NCBI GenBank assembly: GCA_017466065.1
Contig: JAFTUV010000029.1
Coordinates: 1 to 64,000, forward strand
Source: Bacteroidaceae bacterium
Lineage (GTDB): Bacteria; Bacteroidota; Bacteroidia; Bacteroidales; Bacteroidaceae
Direction: 5' to 3'
DNA: 64,000 bases
Positions 44,763 to 54,428 of the stretch are shown here, one piece after another. Both the position numbers and the translations under genes were made by a program. The number at the start of each line of letters is the position of its first letter. The stretch's first letter is position 1. The notes beneath the pieces are model-generated. The model was given only the letters and a program-made list of their open reading frames with translations, was not told the origin of the DNA and did no database searches.

Positions 44763-46427
44763 CTATTTCTTGTCGGGTGTGAGTATTTTTGTGTATTCTT
44801 CTTTGTCGTTAAGGAGCCTGTTGGCTTCTTTTATGTCGCTGTCCTCGCGCAGGCTGTAAACGATGCCTCCTTTGCGTCCGTGGTAGCGGAGCACTATTTC
44901 GTCGGCGATTATCTCTTTTATGTTTTTATTGAAGTGGTCGAGGGAGTAGTCGAGGTCGGCTTGCAGTTTCTTTTCGAGCGATGCTATTTCCTCTTCGGTG
45001 ATTTTTTCGTATCCTTCGAATTTTATAATCTTTTTCAGTTGGTCGAGAATTTTAAGGCTTTCTACGTCGTAGCTGAAATTGGTCGATTTTAGGTATTTCT
45101 TAAAATCTTCATACTCCTCGTCGCTCATTGTGAATTGCTCGGCGGGGGCTATGGTGTCGTGTTTCAAGCGGTAGTTGGTGGCGTAGTCGAACACTGCCAT
45201 TTCTTGCAGGAGGTAGAAGAGTAGGGTGGAGAGCTCTTCGCCTTTGGGTTCAACATCGGGGCGTATGCCACCACCGTCGCGCACTTCGCGCCCTGCTGCG
45301 GTGTGGAAGATTGTGGTGAGGCTGTCGGCAATGCGGGTGCTTCTGCCATCTTCGAGCAGGTGGGAGTAGTCGAGTGCTTGTATGCAACGGCCGCTGGGGA
45401 TATAGTATTTGCTGGTTGTTACCTTTAAATAGCCGCCTCCGGGAAGTTGGCGTGTTGTCTGCACGAGGCCTTTGCCGTAGGTGCGTGAGCCGATGATTAT
45501 TGCGCGGTCGAGGTCTTGAAGCGAGCCGGCAACAATTTCGGCTGCCGATGCGCTGTGCCCGTCGACAAGCACTGCGAGTGGCGATTCGGTGTCGAATGGT
45601 TCTTTGCTTGTAGTGTATGTGTTGTTTGCTTGTTTTATTTTGCCTTTTGTGGTTACAATGGTGAGTCCTTTGGGCACAAAGAGGTTGACAATTTCCACTG
45701 CTTCGTTCAAGAGGCCGCCGCCGTTTCCTCGAAGGTCGATTATGAAGGCTTTTGCGCCTTGTTTTTTCAGTTCTATGAGGGCGTGACGCATATTGCGGGC
45801 GCAGTTCTCGGTGAAACTTTCCAGCTGTATGTAGCCTATGTTGTTATTTTGTATGCCGTAGTAGCTGATGGCGGGCATTGTGATGCTTTCCCGGATGAGT
45901 TTTACGGTGCGTTTGTTTTTTTCTCCCGGTCGCTCTATTTCGAGGGTGAGGGTGGTGCCGGCTGTCCCACGCAGCATATTGCTCACGCTGTCAATGGGCA
46001 TTCCGTGTATGTCGGTGCCGTCGATGCTCAAAATGCAGTCGCCTATTTTGAGCCCGCCCTTTGCTGCGGGGAGCCCTTCGTAGGGGTCGGCAATGACGGT
46101 GGTGTTCTTCTCTTTGTGGAAACGTATTACGGAGCCTATTCCGGCATATTTGCCTGTTGTGAGCATTTTAAGGTCGTCGGCTTCGTCCTCGGGGTAGTAT
46201 TCTGTGTAGGGGTCGAGGTTGCGGAGCATTGCGTCGATGCCTTTGCCTATCATCTTTTTGGGTTGTATGGTGTCTACATAAAAGAGGTCGAGCTCTTTTA
46301 TTATGGCGTTGAAGATGGATATCTGTTTTGATAATTGGTATTTGCGATTATCGTTGCTGAATGCGAGCAGTGATATTATGGTTATTGTCGCAATTGGTAT
46401 TATAAATATGTATTTTTTTATTTTCAT
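44763..46427 (-). CDS. S41-family C-terminal processing peptidase (CtpA/Prc-like)
   Basis: 554 residues. N-terminal membrane anchor or signal segment (IFIIPIATITIISLLAF), PDZ domain (about 90-175, GLKIGDCILSIDGTDIHG) and the S41 core with DLRGNGGGLLNEAV, the catalytic Ser in VDGHSASAAE (292-294) and the general-base Lys319 in TYGKG. Acts on periplasmic proteins near their C-termini. Head of the operon containing the C10 protease gene and, before the insertion, the 52-residue peptide gene. Confidence 0.93.
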   Translation of the reverse strand: MKIKKYIFIIPIATITIISLLAFSNDNRKYQLSKQISIFNAIIKELDLFYVDTIQPKKMIGKGIDAMLRNLDPYTEYYPEDEADDLKMLTTGKYAGIGSVIRFHKEKNTTVIADPYEGLPAAKGGLKIGDCILSIDGTDIHGMPIDSVSNMLRGTAGTTLTLEIERPGEKNKRTVKLIRESITMPAISYYGIQNNNIGYIQLESFTENCARNMRHALIELKKQGAKAFIIDLRGNGGGLLNEAVEIVNLFVPKGLTIVTTKGKIKQANNTYTTSKEPFDTESPLAVLVDGHSASAAEIVAGSLQDLDRAIIIGSRTYGKGLVQTTRQLPGGGYLKVTTSKYYIPSGRCIQALDYSHLLEDGRSTRIADSLTTIFHTAAGREVRDGGGIRPDVEPKGEELSTLLFYLLQEMAVFDYATNYRLKHDTIAPAEQFTMSDEEYEDFKKYLKSTNFSYDVESLKILDQLKKIIKFEGYEKITEEEIASLEKKLQADLDYSLDHFNKNIKEIIADEIVLRYHGRKGGIVYSLREDSDIKEANRLLNDKEEYTKILTPDKK

Positions 46428-46484
46428 AATATTTGCATAGGGTTACACCTTATTAAAATAGATGATGTTTTTGTTTTGTTCTTG

Positions 46485-46492
46485 CGAAGATA
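46485..46492 (-). promoter_or_regulatory. -7 box (TATCTTCG) of the S41 operon
   Basis: Minus-strand TATCTTCG about 58 nt before the ATG at 46427; no clear -33 box. Confidence 0.45.
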
Positions 46493-46604
46493 CATATTTT
46501 GTGGTTTATTTTGGCTTTTATTTATTCAAAATGCTTGTTTTTTATTTAAAAAGGACCGGAATGGAATGAATTTTGTTTTTTTTTGAAAAAAAAGTGGCAA
46601 ATGC

Positions 46605-46635
46605 TTGCACGGATAAAAAATATGTACTACTTTTG
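46605..46635 (+). promoter_or_regulatory. Promoter of tRNA-Asn
   Basis: TTG (46605-46607), 20-nt spacer and TACTTTTG (46628-46635), about 17 nt before the expected transcript start. Confidence 0.65.
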
Positions 46636-46659
46636 CATCGTCAAAAAGGAACGACATCT

Positions 46660-46733
46660 TCTTCAGTAGCTCAGTCGGTTAGAGCACCTGACTGTTAATC
46701 AGGGGGTCGTAGGTTCAAGTCCTACCTGAAGAG
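46660..46733 (+). tRNA. tRNA-Asn (GTT)
   Basis: Acceptor TCTTCAG pairs with CTGAAGA, D-arm AGCTCAGTCGGTTAGAGC, anticodon loop TGTTAAT gives GTT, T-loop GTTCAAGTC; discriminator G, CCA not encoded. Own promoter and terminator. Confidence 0.97.
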
Positions 46734-46734
46734 C

Positions 46735-46766
46735 AAAGCGAGTTGAGAAATCAACTCGCTTTTTTG
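46735..46766 (+). terminator. Terminator of tRNA-Asn
   Basis: 12-bp stem AAAGCGAGTTGA/TCAACTCGCTTT with GAAA loop and a six-T run. Confidence 0.93.
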
Positions 46767-46801
46767 TTCTATTATGAGGTGGGCCGCCGTGGTCCTATAT
46801 A

Positions 46802-46839
46802 AACAATGCCCCAAAGTGCAAGCACTTTGGGGCATTGTT
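46802..46839 (-). terminator. Terminator of the SurA/PpiD-like gene
   Basis: 18-bp perfect stem AACAATGCCCCAAAGTGC with its complement, 2-nt loop; lies 17 nt beyond the stop of the minus-strand gene. Confidence 0.8.
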
Positions 46840-46855
46840 GTTTGTAATGTATTTG

Positions 46856-48985
46856 TTAGAAGAACTTGTATCTGTTGTCCTCTATTTCGGCATCCTGTAC
46901 AAGGGTGTTAAGGAAACGACCCGATTCGCGCTCGCCTTGGGCTTTCATCTTCTCCTCTTCTACCTTGGAGTTGAATTCGGCACCTTTGGAATTCTTCGCG
47001 ATGAGTTTTATAACATAGACTCCGCTGTTTCCTTTTATGGGTGCGCTTACTTCGCCGATGTTCATTTGTGTCACTGCTGCGTTTATTGCAGGTTCGGTGG
47101 TGGCTGTGGCACTAATGTATGAGGGTGCGCTGAAACTGATGCGCTTTGTTTCGCAGGTTTTTACATTTGCATCTTTTTTGAGTTCCTCGATGCTCTTGCC
47201 TTTGATTTCTTTTATGATTTTGTCGGCTTTTTTGTTGTTGGTTGCCTCGTGCGTGAGTATCGGCTTCAACAGTTCAATGTCGGTGTAGCCTTTTTCGTTG
47301 ATGCTTGCAAGGCCGGCTACCAACAGGTAGTCGTTTGCACCGCACTCATAGAGGGGTGATACTTCGTCCTCTTTGGCATCGAAAATCCATTTGATGGCGT
47401 CGCGTGTGCCGGAGAGGTTGGCTACTTTGTGTGTGCCGGTTGTGATGCGGTTCTGTGTCATTACGCGGTAACCGTATTCTTCGGCATTTTTTTCAAGGTC
47501 GGCAATGGTTTTGCAGCTTGCTACATATTGGCTGAATTTGTTGTAGGCGTCGTTGTATGTGTCGCTGCTGAATTCTGTGGTGCGCTTGATTACGATTGCG
47601 TTGTATTTTTCAACGGGGTTCTTGCTGTCCAATACCTGAATGATGAATTTGGCTGGTGTGTTGTCGAGGCTTACAAGTGTGTAGATGCCTTTCTTGGTTG
47701 TGAGAAGGGTGTTGAGCAGGGTGGCGTCGTTGCCTACGATGGGTGCACCTTCGTATTGTGCCGAGGTGAGCCATATTGAGTCGCTGCCTTCTTGTCCGTA
47801 TTTCTTTGCAATTTCTTTATAGTTGGCTCCGCTGTTCAATGCCTGCATAATGCTGTCGGCAAGAGTTGCGGTTGCTGCGGGTGTTTCGGCGCTGACTGCG
47901 AGCATACGGTATTGTATAGAGTCGGCAACGGTGCTCTTGGAGATTGTCTTGAACACTGTGTATGAGTCGTCCGACTGGTTGTAGAAGGGGCCTACTACGG
48001 TGTTTATTGCCTCTGTCTCGATGCGTGTCTGCACCTCTTCGGGGTATGCGCTTTTCTGCCAAGCGAGCTCTGAATATGCTACCTCGCTGCCTGACAAGCG
48101 TGCGATGGTTGCGTAGTCCTCGTTACCTGCTTTGAGCGAGTCGGCCCATTCGGTTATTTCGGCGTTGAGGGCTTCACGGTCTTCGTTGCCGGGGGTTACG
48201 TGGAAGGATACGTACTTGATGTTACGCTCCTCGGCGGGGATTTTGTAGATTTCTTTCTTTTGGTTGTAGAGCTCTTTGATGTCTGAATCGGTGGCTGCAC
48301 ACTCTTCGTCCTTGATGGCGGCGTAGGGGTAGGCTGCTACCTCAATGTCGTAGGTTGAGTTGTTTATTTCGAAATTGCTCTTTGCTACGATGGGGTTACC
48401 GATGAAGGAGTTCTGGATGAGGGCCTGATATTTGTTAATCAGGATGTTCTGCATCATAGTCTTTTCGATGAACTTCCAGTAGTCGTATGCGGGCTTGTAT
48501 TGCTCTACGAATTGTGCATTGTCCTTGTTAAGGTCGTATTGTACAAGGAAGTTATTGAGAATGTCCTTGTCGAACAGGCCTTGTTGGTTGCGGAAGGGGG
48601 TCTGCATAAGGATGGGATCGGTGCCGGCATCAATAACTGCCTGCAATTCTGCAACGGTTGCTGTGAGGCCTATTTTCTCGGCTTCGGCTGCAATGAGTTT
48701 GTTGTAGATGTAGGTGTTCCACACTTCGTCCTTTATCTGGTTGAGCTCGTCCTCGCCGGGGCTGTTGACGCCTCTTGCGAATTTGAATACATTGGTGTAC
48801 TCTTCATACAATTTCTGGAATTCCATTGCCGAGAGTTTTTCACCGTTTACACTGCCTACCGATTGGTCGGCTGTGTTTGATTGGAATAGTCTCCAAGCAT
48901 CGCCTGCAATGAATGCAAATAATGCCAAGCCCACAAAGATAACCAAGAGCGGGCCCATGTTACGTAATTTTTGTAATGTCGCCAT
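46856..48985 (-). CDS. SurA/PpiD-like periplasmic peptidyl-prolyl isomerase
   Basis: 709 residues. One N-terminal membrane anchor (LRNMGPLLVIFVGLALFAFIAG), then a SurA-N-type chaperone region (SVNGEKLSAMEFQKLYEEYT) and parvulin-type domains (EVAYSELAWQ, FKTISKSTVADSIQYRMLAV; later VSAPIKGNSGVYVIKLIAKN). Topology and size match PpiD/SurA-N-3 proteins that assist folding of outer membrane proteins. Lies after the CNNM gene with a terminator and own -7 box between, so partly independent of the coaX operon. Confidence 0.88.
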   Translation of the reverse strand: MATLQKLRNMGPLLVIFVGLALFAFIAGDAWRLFQSNTADQSVGSVNGEKLSAMEFQKLYEEYTNVFKFARGVNSPGEDELNQIKDEVWNTYIYNKLIAAEAEKIGLTATVAELQAVIDAGTDPILMQTPFRNQQGLFDKDILNNFLVQYDLNKDNAQFVEQYKPAYDYWKFIEKTMMQNILINKYQALIQNSFIGNPIVAKSNFEINNSTYDIEVAAYPYAAIKDEECAATDSDIKELYNQKKEIYKIPAEERNIKYVSFHVTPGNEDREALNAEITEWADSLKAGNEDYATIARLSGSEVAYSELAWQKSAYPEEVQTRIETEAINTVVGPFYNQSDDSYTVFKTISKSTVADSIQYRMLAVSAETPAATATLADSIMQALNSGANYKEIAKKYGQEGSDSIWLTSAQYEGAPIVGNDATLLNTLLTTKKGIYTLVSLDNTPAKFIIQVLDSKNPVEKYNAIVIKRTTEFSSDTYNDAYNKFSQYVASCKTIADLEKNAEEYGYRVMTQNRITTGTHKVANLSGTRDAIKWIFDAKEDEVSPLYECGANDYLLVAGLASINEKGYTDIELLKPILTHEATNNKKADKIIKEIKGKSIEELKKDANVKTCETKRISFSAPSYISATATTEPAINAAVTQMNIGEVSAPIKGNSGVYVIKLIAKNSKGAEFNSKVEEEKMKAQGERESGRFLNTLVQDAEIEDNRYKFF

Positions 48986-49017
48986 AATTTATTTTAAATT
49001 TATATTATTCTTGTATT

Positions 49018-49048
49018 ATGCCCTTTTTGGGCATTGGTCGCAAAGTTA
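49018..49048 (-). promoter_or_regulatory. -7 box and leader hairpin of the SurA/PpiD-like gene
   Basis: Minus-strand TAACTTTG at 49041-49048 (TAnnTTTG); in the leader a small stem ATGCCC/GGGCAT at 49018-49034. Confidence 0.45.
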
Positions 49049-49081
49049 CAAAATCGCTTTCAAAATATGATGATTTTATGC

Positions 49082-49132
49082 AAAAAAGTTGCGGTTCCTT
49101 TTGAATTTATTTCAAAAAAAACTGCAACTTTT
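49082..49132 (-). terminator. Terminator after the CNNM/CBS gene
   Basis: On the minus strand AAAAGTTGC pairs with GCAACTTTT, with a second inner stem TTGAA/TTCAA and six Ts at the end. Confidence 0.65.
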
Positions 49133-49158
49133 AATGCTGTGGGGTGAAAAGGGGGTTT

Positions 49159-50421
49159 TTATTCCACTACTTTTAATTTTATCAGTTCTATTTTTGTACT
49201 GCGCTTTTTTATTATTTGTATCTGGAATTTTCCTATCTTGATAGTTTCGTTGAGCTGCGGGAAGCGTTGGTGATGGGATAGGATGAAACCTCCTATTGTT
49301 TGGTACTCTTCCGATTCGGGCAGGTCGAGGGCAAACTGCTCGTTTACTCGCTCAATGTCGAGTCGGCCCGATAGTATGTACTCGCCGTTGGCTTGTTGCT
49401 TGGCAACGAGGTTTATGTTGTCGTGCTCGTCCTCAATTTCGCCAAATATCTGTTCTACAAGGTCTTCGAGGGATATTATGCCCGATGTCCCACCAAATTC
49501 ATCGACAACGACTGCGAGTGATTTTTTCTGTTGCATAAGTGTGCGCATAAGTTTGTGGGCCGGGAGGGTTTCGGGGACTATGGGCATTTTGCATATTTTC
49601 TGCTGCCAACGTGCGGGATTGCGGAACAGCTCGGACGAGTGTATGTAGCCGATAATGTTGTCGATATTCTCTTTGAAGATGACGATTTTGGAGTGCCCCG
49701 ATTCGATGAACATTGATTTAAGCTCTTCGAGGGGTGCGTTTACTTCCACGGCCTCAATCTCGGTGCGGGGTACGAAGCATTCGCGCACTTTTATGTTGGA
49801 AAAGTCGAGCGCATTCTGGAATATTCTCACATCGTTGTCTATCTTCTCCTCTTCGGTGGCGTTCTCTATGGAGTCTTGAATGAGGTTGTTGAGCTCTCGT
49901 TTGGAGAATGTGGTGTCGCGTGTCTCTTTCTTTATTTTTATGTTGAAGATGCGCAGAACTATACACGATAGCCACGTTGTGAAGCGCGATAGGGGGTAGA
50001 GCAGTATGTAGAGCAGATAGGTTATTATTGCGAAGCGTTTAAGCGCTCCGTTGGGGTTTGTGCGGAAAAGGGCCTTGGGTATGAACTCACCGGTGAATAT
50101 TATTACTATGGTGGAGATGAGGGTTTCCAGAAATAATTTGAGGGAAGTGGATGTTGTGAGTTCTTCGAGGAAAAGGGTGTTAAGTATTTTGGCCATAAGC
50201 ATACTGTATATGACCAAGACTATGTTGTTACCTACCAAAAGGCTGGATATGAAGTTGTTGCTGTTGGAATAGAAGCGGTTTATAACGTAAGAGGTTGCGC
50301 CTCGTTCGTTGAGGTCGATTCCCATCAGCAGTTTGTTCGATGCTATAAAGGCTATTTCCATTCCCGAAAATAGTGCCGATAGCATTATTACTATGAGTAG
50401 GGATAGCAGGGTTGTTGTCAT
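49159..50421 (-). CDS. CNNM/CBS-domain (HlyC/CorC) membrane protein
   Basis: 420 residues. DUF21/CNNM domain with about four spans in the first 180 residues, a CBS pair (ECFVPRTEIEAVEV; VVDEFGGTSGIISLEDLVEQI) and the CorC/HlyC C-terminal domain. Related to the gldE product at 13493 but diverged, so a paralogue with probably a separate metal-transport or envelope role. 7 nt after lptC. Confidence 0.9.
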   Translation of the reverse strand: MTTTLLSLLIVIMLSALFSGMEIAFIASNKLLMGIDLNERGATSYVINRFYSNSNNFISSLLVGNNIVLVIYSMLMAKILNTLFLEELTTSTSLKLFLETLISTIVIIFTGEFIPKALFRTNPNGALKRFAIITYLLYILLYPLSRFTTWLSCIVLRIFNIKIKKETRDTTFSKRELNNLIQDSIENATEEEKIDNDVRIFQNALDFSNIKVRECFVPRTEIEAVEVNAPLEELKSMFIESGHSKIVIFKENIDNIIGYIHSSELFRNPARWQQKICKMPIVPETLPAHKLMRTLMQQKKSLAVVVDEFGGTSGIISLEDLVEQIFGEIEDEHDNINLVAKQQANGEYILSGRLDIERVNEQFALDLPESEEYQTIGGFILSHHQRFPQLNETIKIGKFQIQIIKKRSTKIELIKLKVVE

Positions 50422-50428
50422 ATTCTTA

Positions 50429-50992
50429 TCAGTTCTTCTCGATAGGGTATATTCCTTTGGTGTTCCTTATGTGCCAAGTGTCGAAATTCTGGTCGGCATT
50501 GAAGCCGTATCCTTCGGTTATCTGGTCTTCTTGCTCTATTCTTATGTATTCGTCGGAGTATATCTCTTTCTTTTCTTGGCTCCAATAGAGCAGTTGGGTG
50601 GAAAATCTCTCTTTCTTTATGTTCTGTATATCGACATTGCCGATGAGTTTCCATAATTTCTCGTCGGTGTAGAAGTAGGCTGTGTCGCATTTTATCACGG
50701 CTTCAACTTCCATTTTTTCGTTGTATTTTTCGAGATAGGCTCCTTGCTCGAATGCCCAATAGGGTGGAGTGCGCTTGTCGTATATGAGCCATTCTTCGGC
50801 ATCTATCTTGTAGCTTATGCGCCCGGAATCGCTTATGAGATTGCTCACGCCGTATGTGCTCATTGTGGGGGGAGCGTCGTTGGGGTCGGAGGGCAAGGTT
50901 ATCTCTTTCTTGCTCTCTTGACAGGAGATTTGAAAAAAGAGTACAACAATCGCTATTAAGGCGATTGTTGTACTTTTGTTGTTGTGTCGCAT
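50429..50992 (-). CDS. lptC: LPS export ABC transporter periplasmic protein LptC
   Basis: 187 residues. Lipoprotein-type signal with FFQISC lipobox, so membrane-anchored; a beta-jellyroll LptC/OstA-like domain follows (YGVSNLISDSGRISYKIDA, then LIGNVDIQNIKKERF). Receives LPS from LptB2FG and passes it to LptA. In Bacteroidales lptC normally sits in this kind of operon; one nt after the TPR gene. Confidence 0.85.
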   Translation of the reverse strand: MRHNNKSTTIALIAIVVLFFQISCQESKKEITLPSDPNDAPPTMSTYGVSNLISDSGRISYKIDAEEWLIYDKRTPPYWAFEQGAYLEKYNEKMEVEAVIKCDTAYFYTDEKLWKLIGNVDIQNIKKERFSTQLLYWSQEKKEIYSDEYIRIEQEDQITEGYGFNADQNFDTWHIRNTKGIYPIEKN

Positions 50993-50993
50993 A

Positions 50994-52436
50994 TTATCGT
51001 ATTGTTGTTCGTTCGCCTATCCAGCCGCCGATGGTTACGGCATCGCCGGTCTTGTAACCCTTCATAAAGAGGTCGGTTGTTTCGGGGGTGTAGGTTGAGT
51101 AAGAAGAGATGAATTTATCGGCTTCTCTTTTTACAGAGGGGTCAACAGCCTTTGCGCGGTAGAGCTTGTCGAGTGCGGCAAAGTATGTACATTTGTTCAT
51201 AATGGGGTCGTTGCTCCAATTGGGTGTTGCTGCATAGCATTGTGCTATGAGGATGTAGGGCTGACCGAATTTGGAGTTGTGCTCGATGGCTTTGAGCGCA
51301 TAGGCGCGTGCCTTGCTGTAATTTTTAAGGCTGTAATGCACGGCACCTACTTTGTAGCACATATCGGCTTTGTTGGTAACACTTGTTTCGAGCTCTATGG
51401 CTTGGTCGAAGAGTTCCATTGCTTTTTCAATGTCGCCTCTCTTAAAGTAGCGATAGCCGCAACCCATAGCTGCCTTTGCGGTGGGGGCTATTGCAAGGGC
51501 GTGTTCCGATGCAAGGAGGTAGGCGTCCTGATTGGTGCACTTCAACATACTCATTACAGAGATTACTTTGTTCAAGTACTCAATGTTGTCTTTGTTTGCG
51601 TCTATCTTGTCGGCGTAGATGTTGTTGAGGTCGTCGCACGATGCTGCGCCGCTGTTGATGAAGTAGGCGTCGATGTTGTTGCGCGAAATACGTGCAAAGT
51701 CAATCATTTTACCAAAACCGTCGGCGCGTACGCTGTCTTTGGGGTCTTGCAATTCCTTGTAGCGGTTCTTGTAGAACTCGATTCTTTCGTAGTATTTGTC
51801 GAGTACTTCAACAACATATACCGATGAATTCAGGTAGTCCTCGATAATCTGTTCGCCGTGGCCTTGGGGGTCTCTTTTGTATTTGAGAGCCGAGTGTTTC
51901 ATAAACTGCTCGGTAACAATGTATTCCGATTGGCCTTTCTCCATTTCCACCGATTTTGCAAGCAGTGCATAGATGGTGTCGGGAATGGCGTTGGGAACAA
52001 TCTGCATATAATCGAGTGCTTTCTTGCCTATGATGGCACCCTCGGAAATGGGGGTCTTGGTTATGCTTTGCAGTTTGTCGATGTATTTGAGCTGTTGGTC
52101 GTAAACAGACATAAGCTCATCGATGTATGTGGCTTTTTTCTGTTGGTCGGTTTCTTTGGCTATGAGTCCTTTGAGCAGTTTTACTCCGTTGGTGTATGTG
52201 TCTACACGGGCTACGGGGTAGTTTGTGAAGAGCTCTTTCCACAGGGGATATGCTTCGTTGTATGCTTCGTAGGTGGGGCTTTTGGGTTTAAGTGCTTGGT
52301 TTACAAGGAAGATGTTTTCAAGACATTTTATGCTGTCTGCTCCCACTCCGAAACGATTGTCGTTGGTTATGCCGTTCTGTGCATAAAGGCTGCACGATAC
52401 GGCCAGTGTCATAAATAATAGAATGCTCTTTTTCAT
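50994..52436 (-). CDS. Periplasmic TPR-repeat protein, unknown function
   Basis: 480 residues. Signal peptide MKKSILLFMTLAVSCSLYAQ. Helical repeats throughout; clear TPR units around residues 320-400 (AAMGCGYRYFKRGDIEKAMELFDQAIEL, AVHYSLKNYSKARAYALKAI). Between an outer membrane barrel gene and lptC, so an envelope biogenesis role is plausible but not shown. Confidence 0.8.
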   Translation of the reverse strand: MKKSILLFMTLAVSCSLYAQNGITNDNRFGVGADSIKCLENIFLVNQALKPKSPTYEAYNEAYPLWKELFTNYPVARVDTYTNGVKLLKGLIAKETDQQKKATYIDELMSVYDQQLKYIDKLQSITKTPISEGAIIGKKALDYMQIVPNAIPDTIYALLAKSVEMEKGQSEYIVTEQFMKHSALKYKRDPQGHGEQIIEDYLNSSVYVVEVLDKYYERIEFYKNRYKELQDPKDSVRADGFGKMIDFARISRNNIDAYFINSGAASCDDLNNIYADKIDANKDNIEYLNKVISVMSMLKCTNQDAYLLASEHALAIAPTAKAAMGCGYRYFKRGDIEKAMELFDQAIELETSVTNKADMCYKVGAVHYSLKNYSKARAYALKAIEHNSKFGQPYILIAQCYAATPNWSNDPIMNKCTYFAALDKLYRAKAVDPSVKREADKFISSYSTYTPETTDLFMKGYKTGDAVTIGGWIGERTTIR

Positions 52437-52453
52437 ATTGTTATAGTTTTTTG

Positions 52454-53692
52454 TTATCGTAATTTTAGTTTCATAAACCAGCTTTCGTTGAATGTGATGC
52501 CGATGTTAAGACGGAGGTATGTTTCGGCTATCATTCCTGTTGTCTTTGGTTCCATTCGCACTACTTGTCCCGAAATGTGCAGCATCGAGCGGTTGTTTAT
52601 CCTGTTTATAATGGGTACCGAGAAACCTATGCCGGCTCCATATTCGTCGCACCCTTCTTGGCCGTTGATTCTGTTGTAGGGCTGCGCATAGAAGGCTCCC
52701 ATTCGATAGTTCATTCGCTTGAATATGTTGCGCGAGAGCTTGTTGGGGGAGTATTCGGCACCGACTGATATTTTGCTGCGGTTCACCCCTTTGTCGTACT
52801 CGAAGAAGGTGGAGGAGCCCCAGCCTTGATAGGTGTAATCTACTCCGAATTTCCAATTGTTGTTGTAGTCGTAAAGTATTCCTACTCCGAATGTATGGGG
52901 TAGCTTGAATCCGCCATTTGTGTTTATGGAGTCGCTGTTGTTGGTTGTTATAATCTCATTTACATCGGCATTGAGGTCGTGCCCGAATGAGTAGGTTACT
53001 CCCACTGTGAGGTTGTGCTTCTTTGCTACTTGCAGCGTGTATTGTGCTCCAAAATCGAGCTTGTAGCTTTTTATGTCAATTTCGCTTCTGCGGGTGTAGT
53101 CGTAGAGGTTGGCATCGGTGAAGTTCTTATTGGCTGTGTGGGTGATGTTGCCATAGATATACGATGCCATCAGGCCCACGGAGAGATTCTTTATGGGTGA
53201 CCAGCCGATTCCTATGTAGGGTTGATAGATGCCGCCCTCGCCATTGTAGCTGCTTGTGCTTGTTATTCCCTCTTCGTTGTTGTTTGTCGAGAATGAGTAG
53301 CCTACGTTGGAGTATGGGAGGTAGCCGATGCTAATTCCCACGCCTTTGAATGCACGGAATTGCATTGCAATGTAATCGAAACTTGCGTTCTTGAAGTTCT
53401 TCTTTACATTGCCTTCGGAGAAGTTGCCGTTCTGCAAGGAGAAGCCGCCTTCAAAAAGCATTGTGATGCTGTCGGCCTCGGAGAACGATGCGGGGTTGAG
53501 GAGGTTTATGTAGCTGTGGCTGCGAAGGGCATAGCCAAGACCACCCATCTGGCGGTTGACACCCAGATTCTGGTCGGAGAGAATACCGAGGCCGTGACGC
53601 GAGTAGGGCGAGTTTATGCCATTGTCGGCAAATGCGATGGTTGTGGCTATTATTAGAGTTAATATAAATGTAAATCGCTTATTTATACTCAT
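52454..53692 (-). CDS. Outer membrane beta-barrel protein (FadL/OmpP1-like)
   Basis: 412 residues. Signal peptide MSINKRFTFILTLIIATTIAFA, then amphipathic strands alternating every second residue with aromatic girdles (YGFGISIGYLPYSN-type segments such as VGISIGYLPYSNVGYSF and YSFGHDLNADV) up to the terminal ITFNESWFMKLKLR. Opening NGINSPYSRHGLGIL and NPASFSEADS resemble FadL/PorV-type barrels. Overlaps the coaX 3' end by 14 nt. Confidence 0.78.
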   Translation of the reverse strand: MSINKRFTFILTLIIATTIAFADNGINSPYSRHGLGILSDQNLGVNRQMGGLGYALRSHSYINLLNPASFSEADSITMLFEGGFSLQNGNFSEGNVKKNFKNASFDYIAMQFRAFKGVGISIGYLPYSNVGYSFSTNNNEEGITSTSSYNGEGGIYQPYIGIGWSPIKNLSVGLMASYIYGNITHTANKNFTDANLYDYTRRSEIDIKSYKLDFGAQYTLQVAKKHNLTVGVTYSFGHDLNADVNEIITTNNSDSINTNGGFKLPHTFGVGILYDYNNNWKFGVDYTYQGWGSSTFFEYDKGVNRSKISVGAEYSPNKLSRNIFKRMNYRMGAFYAQPYNRINGQEGCDEYGAGIGFSVPIINRINNRSMLHISGQVVRMEPKTTGMIAETYLRLNIGITFNESWFMKLKLR

Positions 53693-54407
53693 AATTTGTT
53701 AATATTCTGTTTAGTCCTTTTGCAACAAGGAATTTATCGGCAAAGATGCGATTTTTTATGTTATTAATCAATGTTTTTTCGTTTCCACCCGTTAAAAAAA
53801 CAAAAACTTCGCCATATTTTTCCTTATATTCGTTAATGTACCCGTTAATTTCGTGGCACACACCTTTTATTACTCCGCTTCTTATGGCTGTTTCCGTGTC
53901 GTGCCCGTATGCCGGGGTCTCACCCTCTTTATCGACAAGCGGGAGGCGGCCGGTGAATTCGTGCAGTGCTTTCAGGCGCATATCTATTCCGGGGGCGATG
54001 TTGCCACCGCAGAAGTTTCCCTCTTTGTCTATTATGTCAATTGTTATGGCACTGCCGGCATCTATTACCAGCAGGTTGTGCCCGGGGGCTTCGCTTGCTG
54101 CTTCCACTGCGGCTGCGAGCCGGTCGCTGCCGAGTGTGTGCGGTGTGCGGTATTTGATGCCTATGGGCACAGGAATTTCGTTGTTGAACCACACGACCGG
54201 GTAGCCGTGGCTCTCAATTTCGCTTTTCTGCCCGGCTGTAATGTCTATAACCGTGGATACAATGGCTTTTTCTATATTGTATGTCCTGCTCCACTCGGCA
54301 AGGAGTTCAACTGTGCTGCCTGTCTTGCGGGTGTGCAGTATTATCTGTTCGCCGCTGAACAGGAAGAGTTTTGTGCTGTTGTTGCCTATGTCGATTATCA
54401 GGTTCAA
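53679..54407 (-). CDS. coaX: Type III pantothenate kinase
   Basis: 242 residues from TTG 54407 (NLIIDIGNNSTKLFLF); a longer frame reaches 54431 but overlaps the -7 box. ASKHA fold: phosphate loop DIGNNSTK, TPHTLGSDRLAAAVEA, and the catalytic LVIDAGSAITIDIID and GGNIAPGIDMR segments of CoaX. First step of CoA synthesis. First gene of the operon that continues into the outer membrane genes. Confidence 0.93.
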   Translation of the reverse strand: MNLIIDIGNNSTKLFLFSGEQIILHTRKTGSTVELLAEWSRTYNIEKAIVSTVIDITAGQKSEIESHGYPVVWFNNEIPVPIGIKYRTPHTLGSDRLAAAVEAASEAPGHNLLVIDAGSAITIDIIDKEGNFCGGNIAPGIDMRLKALHEFTGRLPLVDKEGETPAYGHDTETAIRSGVIKGVCHEINGYINEYKEKYGEVFVFLTGGNEKTLINNIKNRIFADKFLVAKGLNRILTNYEYK

Positions 54408-54428
54408 TGGTGTAAACTCTATTTTGGG